Part shown: positions 61,925 to 64,000 of the stretch, one piece after another | How positions within the stretch are numbered: position 1 is the stretch's first letter | Layout of the letters: each line of letters opens with the position of its first letter | NCBI GenBank assembly: GCA_038373885.1 | Contig: JAWZYV010016956.1 | Location: 558,001 to 622,000 of the forward strand | Direction: 5' to 3' | DNA from: Cheiracanthium punctorium | Taxonomy: Eukaryota; Arthropoda; Arachnida; Araneae; Cheiracanthiidae | DNA: 64,000 nt | Translations under genes and position numbers: made by a program | Notes under the pieces: generated by a model | The model's input: the letters and a program-made list of their open reading frames with translations, nothing else | Told to the model about the DNA's origin: nothing | The model's database searches: none

Positions 61925-63191
61925 ACTATATCAAAAAGAAGTTTTAAAAAATAACTTACCGATAGTTTTGAAGACAATCCCATCACCTGCAATCTCTCCC
62001 GTTTTTACAATAAATAATTCCCATCTATCATGGTTGAGCCAGTGACATTTTATAAGCAAATTAAGTTGAAAAAAGTTGCACCAGTTGTTATAGTCAGATT
62101 AGTTACATGCACTTAGAGAGTTTGATTCGCGATGGACCACTGAAGAAAATCGTGAACATGCGGTAGACATGCATCCTCGTGGTTCTGTAAACCTTGTTTG
62201 CAGCTTCTGAGTTGTGCCAATGTGCACAAAATTCTTTTTTCTTCCGATGAAAATCCAAGTTGTGGAGGGAATACCCGAAAAAGCTGCAAGTAGCTCTAAA
62301 TGCCATATTCGGTGGTGTGACTTCATTTCCGGGAAGGGGGCGGTGTCCACGTTTTGTCACAAAATAATTAGCACCACAAAAATCAAACATGAATTCTAGG
62401 TCCGTTGTTTGATCAAGGTAATAATAACCAAGATAATAATAATTCTACAAGATAAATAACAGGTTTCTTTGATCTTCAGATAATGGAAACAGCTCCCAAA
62501 AATAGTTATGCACTAGAAATGTGTTGGCTGATAAATTAAATATCGTTAAATGTAAAACTAACATCAAGAAATGTTAAGACTTAAGAGAGTGAAATTGTTG
62601 ATACCTAATGGATTTCAATTAAAATAGTAAATTAAGCCGATCTCTTGATATAATTACGAAATTTTCAAGGGGAAAAATACAAGATTATAATAAATTTTTT
62701 ACATTTCAATACATTAACTTTCTGACTCAAGCGGTACAACAGTTGTACCCCCCCCCCCAAAAAAAAAAAAAAGTGACTGAAGAACAGCGCTGGTGGAAGT
62801 GCCTTACCCAAGACTTCTTTCCTCTCTTTTGACAGGAAATCCTTTCACCCTTGATGGAAGATGGAATTTCTAGAGACGAGAATTTCTTTTCCTATACTGT
62901 GGGTCAGGTGTGTTAGTAGATAATTGTCTGGGGAGAAACTGGTAGTTGACAGTTGTCTAACTACCGGTTAACAACTGACCCTAGTCAGTTGAGAGGGATT
63001 TGGCTCTAGATTTGCGTTTTGTTTGAGGACTTGTGTGGCCAGTCATATTTTCTCCCACCTACCAGCAGTTGACAATACAAAAGACAAGGTGTGCACTTCA
63101 GCTGAAAAGTACAGAAAGGAAATCTTCAATATTCTGCCGTTTTCTGGGACAAAAATTCTCAAGGGTGAGCCGGGGCGAAAAGGTTAACATA
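61925..63191. other. Intergenic DNA without recognised gene
   Basis: A minus-strand open frame of 95 codons at 62103-62390 is notable for its length but has no motif I recognise. A poly-C/poly-A run lies at 62750-62772. It may be interior of the hAT element inferred from the end at 60936 and the transposase at 63192. Confidence 0.35.
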
Positions 63192-64000
63192 TTATAATAA
63201 AATTTTTCTGGACTTTATATTAGCAAAAGTATCTATAACGTCGGAAAAGTCAATTTTCGATACCAAGTCATTCTCGATTGAAATAATTGCCAATGAGTTG
63301 ATTCGATTTTGTGACATGGTTGATCGTAAGTATGTTTTTATTAATTCCAGTTTTGAGAAGGATCGTTCAGCTGATGCCACTGTAACTGGCACAGTTAATA
63401 ACACGCGCAGGGCAATAGTCAAATTCGGAAACACTTCTTGCAGTCTATTTTGAGTAATATGTTTCAATATAAGTATTGTAGAAGTATTTTTCAAGGAAAT
63501 AGTTCTTGAAAATATTTTCAACTCTGTAAAAAGCTCTATTTCATTAACATCCCCCATAAATCTTGCTAAATTTAGACATAAATTTTTTAAATTTTCATCT
63601 TCATCAAGTTCTACGAAATTGAATAAAAATCCAAATGTTTCTTTAAACACATTTAATTGACTAAAACGTTCTTCCACTGAAACCACTGTATTATCCAAAA
63701 GAACATTAAAGAAATTAATTCGAAAATTAGTTTCGGGAGCAGTCAGTCACTGGCTCGTCTTCAGCTTCATACGAAAACTGCTTTTTAACTTTTCTCCGAC
63801 GTACTCATGCAATGTCTGGAAATTTTATGGAATTTTCATCAATTTCCAGTTCTACAGCTAACAGTTTGGCGTCTTCTTTAGCTTTTTCAAAACCATCTTA
63901 CCTTAAATTTTTTTAAGAAGGCTATCGTATTTTTAATATGTATCAAAGCAGTATCAATAATCATAGCTTTGTTCTGAAATATTTTGCTGACAAAGTTGAA
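63192..64000 (-). pseudogene. ZMYM1-like hAT transposase, C-terminal part, cut by window edge
   Basis: The minus-strand frame 63698-63192 ends with LLTVPVTVASAERSFSKLEL, then RSTMSQNRINSLAIISIEND, the hAT dimerisation region of ZMYM1-like transposases, with AERSFSK as its core. Beyond 63700, further stretches of the same protein class are readable in changing frames (NFVSKIFQNKAMIIDTALIH, then KEDAKLLAVELEIDEN), so the upstream part is frameshifted. The N-terminus lies outside the window. Confidence 0.82.

Noticed and set aside
62103..62390. 95-codon minus frame that could be an exon
   Set aside because: No recognised motif and no clear GT-AG pair fitting a gene; kept only as an open observation.

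Overview
This is a AT-rich eukaryotic, intron-containing window. I read it as arthropod nuclear DNA; a chelicerate such as a spider is my guess, but nothing here proves the lineage. One host gene is identifiable: the + strand orthologue of G3BP / Drosophila rasputin, the stress-granule RNA-binding protein. Seven coding exons lie between 2941 and 35786. They carry the end of the NTF2-like domain, an acidic middle, a proline-rich linker, an RRM and a C-terminal RGG tail. The splice phases agree across all seven exons and leave one open frame of 412 codons plus a stop. The exons for the start of the NTF2-like domain lie left of the window. A long stretch free of recognisable transposons (35787 to about 41345), with many AATAAA signals, looks like the 3' UTR and downstream DNA.

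The introns are packed with DNA transposons. The dominant group is a hAT-like family with 6-bp target duplications and termini of the type CATACCTGCCAAC...GTTGGCAGGTATG. Its transposase has a BED-like zinc finger at the N-terminus, an RNase H-like core and a hAT dimerisation region at the C-terminus. The most complete copy (27558-31788) ends 76 bp before the RRM exon and is itself split by another family member. Other copies are internally deleted or only termini. Around them are mariner and mariner-like relics, pogo/Tigger-type MITEs, 8-bp and 5-bp hAT MITEs, a foldback element, and a tRNA-derived SINE family found only on the minus strand. Many insertions are nested and can be ordered by their target duplications.

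Right of the gene (41.5-64 kb) the DNA is intergenic and transposon-built: a nested hAT stack (41486-46300), a foldback element with about 240-bp arms (46863-48596), and a 9.66-kb minus-strand Ty3/Gypsy LTR retrotransposon (48919-58580). The LTR element has nearly identical LTRs but a repeatedly frameshifted pol, and it sits inside a 5'-truncated LINE fragment that has its own 14-bp target duplication. Two nested GC-rich hAT MITEs (59324-60156) and the C-terminal part of a ZMYM1-like hAT transposase running off the right edge complete the window.

The most unusual pattern is in the 6-bp-duplication hAT group. Each lineage carries its own short pyrimidine-then-T motif near its ends. The motif is in direct, not inverted, orientation at both ends, and every copy I can orient inside the G3BP introns points in the direction of the gene. 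I found no tRNA, rRNA or CRISPR features.
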